In this document: positions 18,928 through 26,548 of the stretch, in pieces
Position numbering within the stretch: position 1 is the stretch's first letter
How the letters are laid out: the number at the start of each line of letters is the position of its first letter
Source of the DNA: an uncultured Clostridia bacterium
Lineage (GTDB): Bacteria; Bacillota; Clostridia; TANB77; CAG-508
Direction: 5' to 3'
DNA length: 33,067 nt
NCBI GenBank assembly: GCA_934130085.1
Contig: CAKOXK010000014.1
Location: forward strand, 1 to 33,067
The notes under the pieces: model-generated
What the model was told of the DNA's origin: nothing
Seen by the model: the letters and a program-made list of their open reading frames with translations, nothing else
The model's database searches: none
Program-made: the position numbers and the translations under genes

Positions 18928-20734
18928 CTAAATTATCCTGTCTTTTTATTTTATTTGTTGTTGTTTTTATTAAAGGTTTTTTTGTTAGGATGAATCCTCT
19001 GATTGCTTTATACCTTGGAATACTTTTGTTTACATCTTTTATTGCTTTAGCAAATACCTTGCGTATTTCTTCTTCCGTCTTTGCACCGTATTTATCATTC
19101 ATTATTTCTTCATCATAAACAATTTTTACATTGATTTTAATATCATTTTTATCATCTGATTGTTCTTTTCCAAATATAAATGATTCTCTAACGCCATCTA
19201 TCTTATTAATAATTGATTCCATTTCTTCCGGAAAAATATTTTTTCCGTTTTTCAAAACAATTACACTCTTCTTTCTTCCGCAGATGAATATAAAACCTTC
19301 ATTATCAATTTTAGCTAAATCACCTGTGTAAAACCATCCATCTTTGAATGATTCTTTGGTTGCAATTTCGTCATTGTAGTATCCTAATGCAACATTTGGT
19401 CCTTTTACAACAAGCTCTCCAATTCCATCTTTATTTACATCCACAAGCTTAGCCTCAACACTTGGAACAGTTTTACCTATCGAGCCTGTTTTGTATGCAC
19501 TATCAGTTCCAACTGCAACTACCGGAGAAGTTTCTGTTAGACCATATCCTTGTACTAAATTAATTCCTAACAATCTGTATCTTTCCTCAATTTTAGCATC
19601 AAGAGCTGCAGCACCTGATATAAATAATTTAACCTTACCACCAAGCATATTATGAATATCCTTAAAAGCTTCTTTTTTTACCTGCATAGATTCGCCTTTA
19701 AGTTCTTCTTCTTCTCTTAGTATTTCGTCAAGTCTTCCTTGTTTTTCTAATCTTTTTCTGATTATTTCAAACATTCTTTCATATATACCAGGCACACAAG
19801 CCATTATTGTTGCATGATACTCATTTAAATTATCTATTATATGTACCAAACCACTGCAAAATACGGTAGTAGCTCCCTTATAAAGAGAAAACAGAAATCC
19901 AACTGTACATTCAAACACATGGTGCACAGGTAAAACCGACAAGAAAGTATCGTCTGATGTTACATTTAATGATTTGTCCATGGCCATTAAGTTCGAGCAG
20001 ATATTCTTGTGTGATAAAGCAACAACTTTTGATTTTGATGTAGTACCAGATGTAAAGAGCATTATACTCATTTTTTCATTGTCGATTTTGGCATCTATAA
20101 AACTCTTATCTCCATTAGAAATTAGCTTATTTCCTTCCTCTATCAATTCTTGCTCAGAATAAATATCCCTCTCTTTGCTACTCCTATCCATTGAAATTAG
20201 GTATTTTAATTTGTTAGATGGATTATCTTTGATTTTTTTTAAAACTTCCTCATATTTGCCAGAAAAGAATATTGCCTCAACATCTGAACGCTCAATTAAA
20301 GACTCTAGTTCCTTTTCAGGTAAAAGCTTATCCAGTGGAACAATAACGCCAGTTCCACAGCAAGTAGCTAAATATGCGATTTCCCATTCATATCTATTCT
20401 CACCAATTACAGCAATTCGTTTATCTTTAAGTCCTAAACTAATTAAAGCCGTTCCAAGAGAATTAATCATGTCCCTTACTTGTTTATGAGTTATCTCAAT
20501 ATAGTTATTGTCTGTTCCATTTAAACTTATATTCATATTTCTATTGCTATTATTTTCGGCATTACCATTGCCACTGTTATAAGTTGATTCATTCTTATCT
20601 CCACTGGTCTTTGTATTACATTCATTATTTAAATCTTTATTTATTTTAATCTTATAGGCGACCTTATTATTATAAATTTCGCCAGTTTTATAAAGCATCT
20701 CCTTTAAATTATTTATATATAAAGTTTCATTCAT
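18902..20734 (-). CDS. Long-chain acyl-CoA/acyl-ACP synthetase (AMP-forming)
   Basis: A 610-residue member of the AMP-dependent synthetase family of FadD type. It activates a fatty acid with ATP and passes it to CoA or, given the context, possibly to ACP. Motifs include the AMP-binding loop LFTSGTTSKSKV, QGYGLTETSPV, the hinge region GWFYTGDLAKID, and the C-terminal catalytic lysine region KPLIKTTTNKIKR. Residues of about 30-68 form an Asn/Ser/Gly-rich low-complexity insert not usual in the family. It is the first gene of the fatty-acid cluster, so exogenous fatty acids may be recycled or sensed together with synthesis. CoA versus ACP as acceptor cannot be decided here. Confidence 0.88.
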   Translation of the reverse strand: MNETLYINNLKEMLYKTGEIYNNKVAYKIKINKDLNNECNTKTSGDKNESTYNSGNGNAENNSNRNMNISLNGTDNNYIEITHKQVRDMINSLGTALISLGLKDKRIAVIGENRYEWEIAYLATCCGTGVIVPLDKLLPEKELESLIERSDVEAIFFSGKYEEVLKKIKDNPSNKLKYLISMDRSSKERDIYSEQELIEEGNKLISNGDKSFIDAKIDNEKMSIMLFTSGTTSKSKVVALSHKNICSNLMAMDKSLNVTSDDTFLSVLPVHHVFECTVGFLFSLYKGATTVFCSGLVHIIDNLNEYHATIMACVPGIYERMFEIIRKRLEKQGRLDEILREEEELKGESMQVKKEAFKDIHNMLGGKVKLFISGAAALDAKIEERYRLLGINLVQGYGLTETSPVVAVGTDSAYKTGSIGKTVPSVEAKLVDVNKDGIGELVVKGPNVALGYYNDEIATKESFKDGWFYTGDLAKIDNEGFIFICGRKKSVIVLKNGKNIFPEEMESIINKIDGVRESFIFGKEQSDDKNDIKINVKIVYDEEIMNDKYGAKTEEEIRKVFAKAIKDVNKSIPRYKAIRGFILTKKPLIKTTTNKIKRQDNLDEINQFEY

Positions 20735-20803
20735 TAGTCTAAAAACTTTCCTTCCAATTAATTTAACAAACTAATTTATAACATATATTCTTTTGAAAGT
20801 CTT

Positions 20804-20823
20804 TAGACTGAGAGGTCAGTATA
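20804..20823. promoter_or_regulatory. Candidate TetR operator at the fatty-acid operon promoter
   Basis: A palindrome with perfect 5-bp half sites (ACTGA, 4 bases, TCAGT at 20807-20820), extended by TA on both sides, lies about 70-90 bases before the operon start. On the minus strand a TATACT -10 box overlaps its edge (CATTATACTGACC), so a bound repressor would block the promoter; the -35 box is weak. Spacing and TGA/TCA half sites are typical of TetR regulators, and a tetR-type gene is the next gene upstream. Confidence 0.5.
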
Positions 20824-20859
20824 ATGTGATTTAAGGATTTGTTAGTAAAAAAATTTTCG

Positions 20860-20990
20860 ATTTAAAAGATTCATAAGATTAAAAAATTGAAAGATTAAAT
20901 GATTAAAAGATTGAAAATTTAGAAATTAAAGAATTAAAAATTAAAAATCAAAAATTAGAAATTAATATAATTAAAATTTGAATTAAGTAA
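20860..20990. repeat. AT-rich imperfect tandem repeat tract
   Basis: A noncoding low-complexity tract made of variants of a GATTAAAA/GAAATTAAA unit (several imperfect turns of about 8-11 bases). It lies between the operon promoter and repeat element C. I see no gene in it. Confidence 0.5.
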
Positions 20991-21042
20991 AGATATTATT
21001 AAACTCTTCATTAAATTTTATTAATCTAAATTATACAAAATA

Positions 21043-21177
21043 AAGTTTAATATTATATTTTTTTCGATACATTGCTCTTTGCAATCTTCGTTAGCTGAAC
21101 CTGACTGTCGGAAGATTACACCATTCGCGCTTCGAATGTAAGATGTGCGATATCTTAAACAATATAATATTAAACTT
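21043..21177. repeat. Palindromic repeat element, copy C (inverted)
   Basis: A 135-bp copy in the opposite orientation to A and B. Terminal inverted repeats are 21043-21059 and 21161-21177 (17 matching bases, with a further partial match inward). The core CGAAGCGCGAATG is read on the minus strand. The inner inverted repeat is AATCTTC (21083-21089) with GAAGATT (21111-21117), again different in sequence from the other copies but self-complementary. Confidence 0.8.
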
Positions 21178-21311
21178 CATTTTCTAACTATCTATATCGT
21201 TATTTTTTGGTTATTATTTTGTTATTATTTTGTTATTGTTTATATAGTAATATTTATTTTTCTGCAACTATAATTTTTTATTAAATCGTTTTTTATCATG
21301 TTTTTTATTTA

Positions 21312-21884
21312 TCATTTTCTTTTGCATATTGCTCTAGTAATATAATCTTCAAACCCTTTATATATTGTTTTAACATCAACTTCTCTGTTCTTTTTTAATC
21401 TATAAATAAGGCTTGAGCAAGTTACACCAAAGATTCCAGCAGAAATGGCCTCATTATCTCCATCATAGAATTCACCATTTTCAATGCCTTCTTTTACAAT
21501 CTTTTCAATTATTTTGATATATTCAAACACTGCCTTTTTACACTTTTTATTTTTTTCTTCTTCTCCCCATATTTGTGAAAGCACAACATTTAAAAAATCC
21601 TCATATTTAACAATAACTTTTATCTCAACAAGAAGAATAGCTTTTATTTTCTCTTCTGATGTTTTACAATCTTTTGTTTTTAGCTCAATACTATTTCTCA
21701 AAAGCTTCATTCCCTCATCAAGCATCATATCAAAAATATCTTCTTTTTTTGCAAAATGATAGTATAAAGATCCTTTTGCAACTCCTGCAACTGCCGTAAT
21801 TTCTTCAACTGATGCGTTATCATAACCTTTATCAGAAAAAAGTTTAACTGCAGTATTGAAAATTCTTCTTTTTGTTTTGTTCAT
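21312..21884 (-). CDS. TetR/AcrR family transcriptional regulator
   Basis: A 190-residue protein with an N-terminal TetR helix-turn-helix (about residues 8-50: IFNTAVKLFSDKGYDNASVEEI, then GVAKGSLYYHFAKKEDIF). A divergent all-helical ligand domain follows. It precedes the fatty-acid operon on the same strand, with the palindromic candidate operator in between. I infer that it represses that operon and may sense an acyl-CoA or fatty acid, as FadR-type TetR proteins do in Bacillus. A half-like site (GACCTCA, 21924-21930) lies in its own upstream region, which would fit autoregulation but is weak. Confidence 0.9.
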   Translation of the reverse strand: MNKTKRRIFNTAVKLFSDKGYDNASVEEITAVAGVAKGSLYYHFAKKEDIFDMMLDEGMKLLRNSIELKTKDCKTSEEKIKAILLVEIKVIVKYEDFLNVVLSQIWGEEEKNKKCKKAVFEYIKIIEKIVKEGIENGEFYDGDNEAISAGIFGVTCSSLIYRLKKNREVDVKTIYKGFEDYITRAICKRK

Positions 21885-21964
21885 TATCTTATATACCTCT
21901 TATATATTTTTTATATCTTAAAAGACCTCACTATTATAAATCAAATTTTGCAAAAATAAAAGAG

Positions 21965-21983
21965 ATGTGTGCTAATTGATTTA
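21965..21983 (+). repeat. Short dispersed repeat 1, copy 1
   Basis: The 19 bases ATGTGTGCTAATTGATTTA occur here and, identical, at 29622-29640. In the second place they sit next to dispersed repeat 2. Confidence 0.7.
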
Positions 21984-22003
21984 TATGTATGAATATAAAA
22001 CAC

Positions 22004-22040
22004 TAAAAAAGGGTCATTAAGCACGCAAATACTTAATGAC
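22004..22040 (-). terminator. Terminator of the DUF378 gene
   Basis: A perfect 9-bp stem GTCATTAAG (22013-22021) / CTTAATGAC (22032-22040) encloses a 10-base loop. On the minus strand it is followed by CCCTTTTTTAG. It lies after the stop at 22109. Confidence 0.75.
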
Positions 22041-22108
22041 TCAAAAACAAGTCTAATAAAAATATAACATTAATATAAAAACTCCTATTATTTATGAGTT
22101 CTTTATTT

Positions 22109-22300
22109 TTAATCTTTATTAAATATTAACTTAATTCCCCATAAACCTGAAATTCCGACCAAAATATAAATTATTCTAGTTATAACTGATAATCCACCAA
22201 ATATTGCTTCTACTAAATTAAAGTTAAATATTCCTACTAATCCCCAGTTTATAGCACCAATAATGATTAAAACAAGTGCAATTGTATCTATTGCCTTCAT
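22109..22300 (-). CDS. DUF378 small membrane protein
   Basis: A 63-residue protein with two membrane helices. The signature GAINWGLVGIFNFNLVEAI and the later YILVGISGLWGI mark the DUF378 family. A GGAAAG site precedes the ATG. Function is unknown; the family is common in Firmicutes as single genes. It has its own terminator and appears to be a single-gene unit between the tetR gene and a decayed region. Confidence 0.9.
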   Translation of the reverse strand: MKAIDTIALVLIIIGAINWGLVGIFNFNLVEAIFGGLSVITRIIYILVGISGLWGIKLIFNKD

Positions 22301-22352
22301 AACGCTTTCCTTCCTTTTTCTTTTTTATTTTATCATTATTGTATTCAATTTT

Positions 22353-22576
22353 TTATTTTTTATACAAAAAAACATTTATAAAAATTACTTTTATATAAAT
22401 TAAAATTATTGTTGATATTGCCAAAATTATTGTTATTGATGTTAAAATTTCATAACTCCATTTAGAATATCACTATATATTTTCGACATATCCATAGCTT
22501 GTTTATTCTCTATAATTACATCTTCTAGTATATCTTCGTCTTTCTCGTATAATTTTATTGTTTTTTTCTTTCTCAT
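22353..22576 (-). pseudogene. Decayed corA magnesium transporter remnant
   Basis: The minus strand reads YEKDEDILEDVIIENKQAM, then DMSKIYSDILNGVMKF and a stop after 44 codons (22442-22576). With one base restored at that point the frame continues LTSITIILAISTIILIY. CorA proteins read similarly here: DVIVENKQAIEM-NIYS-ILSGTMDAFASIISNN-NIVMK-LTSITIVLSIPT, then the GMN motif. So an internal segment is deleted, a frameshift follows VMKF, and the conserved GMN end is lost. The N-terminal domain is also missing. This remnant is not functional as a transporter. Confidence 0.65.
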
Positions 22577-22587
22577 TTTTTACCATT

Positions 22588-22612
22588 TTGTGACATATCT
22601 ATTTTAAGCCTA
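22588..22612 (+). repeat. Short dispersed repeat 2, copy 1
   Basis: TTGTGACATATCTATTTTAA plus RCCTA recurs at 29596-29620 with one difference in 25 bases. It lies just upstream of the corA remnant. Confidence 0.65.
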
Positions 22613-22641
22613 CAAACCTCAAATTTTTATAACCAAAGATT

Positions 22642-23592
22642 TTATTCATCAATTGTAAATGATTCAATTACAACATCTGCAATATTTGCATTTATATAAT
22701 AATCTCCATTCCATTTCTCTGTTCTACTTACTATTGAGCCTCCATCATTTGATATAGTTCTTACACCATCTTTATTTTTTATAGTTGTCCTTCCTGTAGT
22801 ATACCCATACTCAGTATTTCCATCCCAGCCCAAATAAATTTTATATGATATTACCAATGTCCAGTTTTTTTCTAAGTTTAACTTACCATTAATCAATTTT
22901 CCATTGCTGTATGCTACTTTTCCATTTACGATATCATTTTCAGTTGCATTAGTTTGACTTTCTATACTCTCCTTTTCTTTGGTTAAATCACTTATCTTAT
23001 TATCTTTATTTTTAATTTGATTATTCAAATCTGATATTGTTGCATTTGTTTCGTTCTGTTGTTTTTTTAAGTCATTTACTTGTTGCTGTAATTGTTCTTT
23101 TTCCTGTTGTTCTTGTTGGATTTGAGCTGTTAGGCTATCAACCTCATTTTGCAAGTCTTCAATTTGCTTCTTTAATTCATCAGTATTCTCAGAACTTCCA
23201 CTGCCTGAGCCACCACTAGTTGAATTGCCACCTGTTGATTGATTCCCACCACCAGATGAACCACTTGAGCTTGAGCTATTAGATGCTTTCTCAATTTCTT
23301 GTTCTGCTTGATTTAAAGCAAACTGTTCTTGTAATGCCTTGTTCTGATACTTTTCACTTGCAAGCTTTGATTGTTTTATGATTCCATTATCATCTAAAGC
23401 TAATTTTATTGTTATTCCTGCTAAAATTAGAAGAACAATAATTGTGATGACAAGAGACATGATTGTAACGCCTCTTTCCTTAAATTTCTGGTTAGATAAT
23501 TGGTGATTGTACTTATATCTATTATTCTTTATATTACTATAAATATGTTTATCTATATTGTATTTACTATCTAATTGTGTAATTTTTCTCAA
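22642..23592 (-). CDS. Prepilin-like protein with long coiled coil
   Basis: A 316-residue surface-type protein. A basic hydrophilic leader of about 40 residues ends in KERG, followed by VTIMSLVITIIVLLILAGIT, the type IV prepilin-like cleavage/methylation segment seen in many Clostridia; the usual Glu at +5 is absent. After the helix come KLASEKYQNKA, a Ser/Gly linker (residues about 105-138), and a Glu/Gln/Lys coiled coil (about 138-215). A C-terminal domain of about 95 residues is rich in Gly, Asn and Tyr. The start is TTG at 23592, supported by AAGGAGG 7-8 bases upstream; no ATG precedes the motif. Probably exported by a type II/IV pilus-like pathway; no assembly genes are nearby. Confidence 0.8.
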   Translation of the reverse strand: MRKITQLDSKYNIDKHIYSNIKNNRYKYNHQLSNQKFKERGVTIMSLVITIIVLLILAGITIKLALDDNGIIKQSKLASEKYQNKALQEQFALNQAEQEIEKASNSSSSSGSSGGGNQSTGGNSTSGGSGSGSSENTDELKKQIEDLQNEVDSLTAQIQQEQQEKEQLQQQVNDLKKQQNETNATISDLNNQIKNKDNKISDLTKEKESIESQTNATENDIVNGKVAYSNGKLINGKLNLEKNWTLVISYKIYLGWDGNTEYGYTTGRTTIKNKDGVRTISNDGGSIVSRTEKWNGDYYINANIADVVIESFTIDE

Positions 23593-23659
23593 AACAAAAA
23601 CCTCCTTGCAAAATTTCTCTATCCATTGATATTACTCGTTTTATTCAACTTTTTGCTTT

Positions 23660-23862
23660 TTAATTAATCTTTTAGATTAATTAAAAAATAAAAATCGAGG
23701 AATGCTTACTCTAAGTAAGTTTTTCCTCGATTTGGTGGTTTAAAAGCTAAAGCTTTTTTCTTGTTACACAAATTTTACGTAGGTTCAAAAAGTGTTGATT
23801 TTACTAGCCTTTCATGGTATTTTTAAATTATCAATTTTTAATTAATCTAAAAGATTAATTAA
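23660..23862. repeat. Intergenic block bounded by two 25-bp palindromes
   Basis: TTAATTAATC..GATTAATTAA palindromes lie at 23660-23684 (centre TTTTA) and 23838-23862 (centre TAAAA), so the two are inverted copies of each other. The block between them holds a strong hairpin and an AAAAGCT/AGCTTTT stem followed by Ts (about 23742-23758). I see no coding frame. It may be a small non-autonomous element or stacked terminators. Confidence 0.5.
23692..23733. terminator. Strong hairpin, likely terminator
   Basis: AAATCGAGGAA (23692-23702) pairs with TTCCTCGATTT (23723-23733), and the inner ACTTAC/GTAAGT-like bases extend the stem. On the minus strand TTTTTATTTTTT follows, so it can stop leftward transcription entering the prepilin region; it is also usable from the other side. 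Confidence 0.65.
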
Positions 23863-23993
23863 AATAAATATTTAAATTTTGATTATGTATTTTTTTGGAT
23901 TAATTTTTGTAATATTTTTTATATTAAATATCTAAACTAACTTTTCTTATCTTTTTACTAGATTTGTTTTCTAGTTCATAACATTATTATTAG

Positions 23994-24116
23994 CTATATA
24001 TTTGTCTTTAATTCTTCTATCTCAGCTTGGCTCAATGGTATTAGACTCTGAATCTCCTCTATTGAGAAATTCTTCTCTAGCATTTTCTTTGCAATTTCTT
24101 TTTGAGTCTCCTTTTG
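23994..24116 (-). pseudogene. C-terminal fragment of an Rpn-family nuclease/transposase
   Basis: An open frame without start reads EIAKKMLEKNFSIEEIQSLI, then PLSQAEIEELKTNI and a stop. This is the typical tail of Rpn (PD-(D/E)XK) proteins, which end in EIAKKMLEKGMSIEEI---TGLS-EEIEKLK. An in-frame TAA lies just upstream at 24117-24119 and the nuclease domain is missing. It is a remnant only. Confidence 0.65.
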
Positions 24117-24157
24117 TTACCTCTGTATGATTCATTTATGATAATGTCTTAATATAT

Positions 24158-24527
24158 CATTTGAGAAAATGTCTTAATTTAAAAAGTATGATATAAGTGA
24201 ATCTGATAAAAATATCGGAGGTACTTATGAGAAAGGTAAAATTAAGAATGAATGAAGAATATACATATAAGATAATAAAAAAATTAATTGAAACAAATGG
24301 AAATAAACAAAGAGCTTCCGTTACCCTAAAAAGATCTATAAGACAAATTGATAGAATGATTGCTGGATACAAAGAATATGGAAAAGAATTTTTTGTACAT
24401 GGTAATCGTGATAGAAAGCCTAAACTGCTCTTACAGATGATTTTAAAACAGAAATAGAGTTATTATATACTAATCTCTAAAAATTTAGTACTAATAAATA
24501 AAATTTTTTAAGACATTTTCAAAAATG
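24158..24527 (+). mobile_element. Degenerate ISNCY-type insertion sequence remnant
   Basis: The remnant of about 370 bp is bounded by 20-bp inverted repeats CATTTGAGAAAATGTCTTAA (24158-24177) and TTAAGACATTTTCAAAAATG (24508-24527), 18 of 20 matching. It holds only the first part of a transposase gene. The rest of the gene has been deleted while both ends remain, which is the structure of a MITE. It is the only clear plus-strand coding remnant in the window. Confidence 0.7.
24227..24480 (+). pseudogene. ISNCY-type transposase, N-terminal fragment
   Basis: The start ATG at 24227 follows CGGAGG. The frame reads MRKVKLRMNEEYTYKIIKKL, then ETNGNKQRASVTLKRSIRQI and HGNRDRKPK, matching the helix-turn-helix start of ISNCY/IS1202-like transposases (family sequences read similarly through NGNK--AA--L-C--R-INR and HGNR-RKP). 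The frame breaks after KPK. One A restored gives DDFKTEIELLYTNL and then a stop. The DDE catalytic part is absent, so it cannot transpose by itself. Confidence 0.75.
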
Positions 24528-24581
24528 ATTGACACAAAGCTAAAGCTATCTTTACTACCGGCATAGCCGGAAGTTTATTTC

Positions 24582-24612
24582 ACAAAAAAATAAAGCACCT
24601 TATAGGTACTTT
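24582..24612 (-). terminator. Terminator of the MoxR-VWA operon
   Basis: AAAGCACCT (24592-24600) pairs with AGGTACTTT (24604-24612), nine pairs with one wobble around a 3-base loop, followed on the minus strand by TTTTTTT. It overlaps the stop codon of the DUF2201 gene. Confidence 0.75.
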
Positions 24613-26152
24613 ATCTACTCGTATCTTCTATCGAAGTATCTCTACTAACTAAATGTAATTGTTCTAATTGTTTTTCAGTAATATTTATAACCTTACCACA
24701 ACATGGATTAAAGGCTTTATTTCCATATACTAACCAAATAATATTTTCTCGCTTTAAATCATCTTTTGGCATTGTACCAGGACATGGATAACCATCAGTA
24801 AATACTATTTTATTTATTTCTCTCTTTTTTGTAAAACTTCTTACTGCCAAATCCCAATCTTCTGTCCACGCAGAATCTCCTCTTGCTCCTCTAGGTATTG
24901 TAAAATTATCTATATCTCTGACACTTTTAATATCTACAAGTCCCCAAAACTTCTCATTAAAGCATCCTACTTTTAATTTTGAGTGCTTTAATATAGGTTT
25001 TATTTGTCTTAAAAATGCTTTTACTAAATCTAAATCTACTGATCCAGAAACATCTATCATAATTTCAGTTTCTGCCTCATCTTCTATATCGTTTTCCTCT
25101 AATCTATAAGCATAATTATTTTCTGCAATAGAACGTCTTTGGCTCCATATTGTTTCTGTTTTCTCTACTTCCCTTCGTAATAAGACTTTCCAATCAATAG
25201 CTTCTTTACTTTCGCCAATACTTCCGAGTTCTATCACACCTTCTTGTGCTCCTCTTATATCTTGTTGCGTTTTTTCACGTCTGGCTTTAAATCTTTCTCT
25301 TTTTTCCTGTCTATTATCCTCAAATTCAGTTCTTTCATCAAAATCTGATTGTGGTTGTTCTTGTGTTATTGTTCTTTGTTTTGTTCCATCACTTTGTTGC
25401 TTTTGGCTACTGCCTTTTTGCTTTTGTCCCTGCTGTTGTTGGTTATTAAATGCTTCTTCCCATAAGCTGTGATCATCTCCTTGATGTGATGGTTTTCCAT
25501 TTTCTCCTTTTCCTTCTTCTTCGCCTTCTTCTTTGTCTTTGCCTTCTCCATCTCCGTCATTCTGATTTTCATCTTGTCCCTGTTCACCACTTTGTTTACC
25601 TTTTTGTTCTCCTTGTTCGCCCATATCGTTTTGGCTACTATCTTTACCTTCACTATTTTCGCTTTGTTCTCCACTATCACCTTGATTTCCTTGACCATTT
25701 TGTTGTTGTTGCTGCTTTTCTTTTTCTTCCTTTTCTCTTAATAAGATTTCATAAAATTCTTCTGCCGAATAATTTAATGCCTCTGGCATATTAACATATC
25801 CTTCTTTTATAGTAAAACCATCTCTTTCTAAATTTGCATTTATAATAGCATCAGTTGCAATATTCCATAGCTCTGGATCTCTTTTTTTACCATCCTTATC
25901 TGCTAATCTATACATGTGCATAAATTTAATGTGCATTATTTCGTGAGCAATCGTAAGCAATCTATCATTTTCGCTTAAACTAGCAAAGTATTCAGGATCA
26001 ACATATATATTTTTCCCATCTGTTGCTGCAGTATGAAATGGCAAATCATCTCTAAACTCTATATTTGCAACTGCAATTTCACTACCGAATCTAGGATATT
26101 TTGTAAGCATTTTTCTTTTAATATCATAAATCATATCTACACTAGGATTCAT
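24611..26152 (-). CDS. DUF2201 metallopeptidase-like and VWA-like protein
   Basis: A 513-residue protein. The N-terminal domain carries the zinc-peptidase motif HEIMH (70-74, in LLTIAHEIMHIKFMHM). The middle (about 140-290) is a low-complexity Gln/Gly/Glu/Asp/Lys linker. The C-terminal domain is VWA-like with a metal-site motif DVSGS (367-371) and a later FTDG, preceded by SQRRSIAENN-Y typical of DUF2201. VWA proteins of this kind work with MoxR AAA+ ATPases, such as the one encoded three genes upstream in the same operon. A GGAGTGG site precedes the ATG at 26152. I infer a MoxR-controlled metal-dependent adaptor or peptidase; the substrate is unknown. The gene ends at an operon terminator. 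Confidence 0.88.
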   Translation of the reverse strand: MNPSVDMIYDIKRKMLTKYPRFGSEIAVANIEFRDDLPFHTAATDGKNIYVDPEYFASLSENDRLLTIAHEIMHIKFMHMYRLADKDGKKRDPELWNIATDAIINANLERDGFTIKEGYVNMPEALNYSAEEFYEILLREKEEKEKQQQQQNGQGNQGDSGEQSENSEGKDSSQNDMGEQGEQKGKQSGEQGQDENQNDGDGEGKDKEEGEEEGKGENGKPSHQGDDHSLWEEAFNNQQQQGQKQKGSSQKQQSDGTKQRTITQEQPQSDFDERTEFEDNRQEKRERFKARREKTQQDIRGAQEGVIELGSIGESKEAIDWKVLLRREVEKTETIWSQRRSIAENNYAYRLEENDIEDEAETEIMIDVSGSVDLDLVKAFLRQIKPILKHSKLKVGCFNEKFWGLVDIKSVRDIDNFTIPRGARGDSAWTEDWDLAVRSFTKKREINKIVFTDGYPCPGTMPKDDLKRENIIWLVYGNKAFNPCCGKVINITEKQLEQLHLVSRDTSIEDTSR

Positions 26153-26172
26153 TTATGCCACTCCTTTTCAAA

Positions 26173-26541
26173 CTAAAATGCAACCACGCAAAGATGATAA
26201 AGTTCTGGTAATATATTTATTAACCCCTCTTTATTTTCAACTGTTAAAGCAATAATAACATCCTCTGGCAATGAAATTCCATTATATTCTCTATCTTTCA
26301 CTATTTGATATATTCTATTTTGTTTGTTAGTTTCTAATTTATCAATTTCTTCTATAACTAAATAATTAAATTTGTTATCAGCATTAGATATTTTTTCTTT
26401 AAAAGTTTTAAATAATTCGACATCTTCGCAATTTGATTTTATTACAATATTTGAATCTAATTCTTTAATATCTGTATTTTCAATTATCGCACAAGTTGAT
26501 TTGCATCCTTTTTGTAATTCAACTAATTCCTTATTTATCAT
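26173..26541 (-). CDS. AAA-like protein lacking Walker A
   Basis: A 122-residue protein that I do not recognise as a named family. Residues 59-103 read like the second half of an AAA+ core: a Walker-B-like NYLVIEEIDKLETNKQNRIY (60-79) and, after ISLPEDVIIALTVEN, a sensor-1-like Asn103. The MoxR protein of the same operon has the parallel pattern VIMLDE, then LPDNVVVVATGN. No Walker A or arginine finger is present, so it should not hydrolyse ATP alone. It may be a non-catalytic partner of the MoxR ring. AAAGGAGC lies upstream of the ATG. It is 7 bases after the preceding gene and 20 bases before DUF2201. Confidence 0.7.
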   Translation of the reverse strand: MINKELVELQKGCKSTCAIIENTDIKELDSNIVIKSNCEDVELFKTFKEKISNADNKFNYLVIEEIDKLETNKQNRIYQIVKDREYNGISLPEDVIIALTVENKEGLINILPELYHLCVVAF

Positions 26542-26548
26542 TTTTCTT

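Noticed and set aside
25366..25794. Long open frames on both strands opposite the middle of the DUF2201 gene.
   Set aside because: They arise from the repetitive Gln/Gly/Glu/Lys codons of the linker; no ribosome site or protein family supports them.
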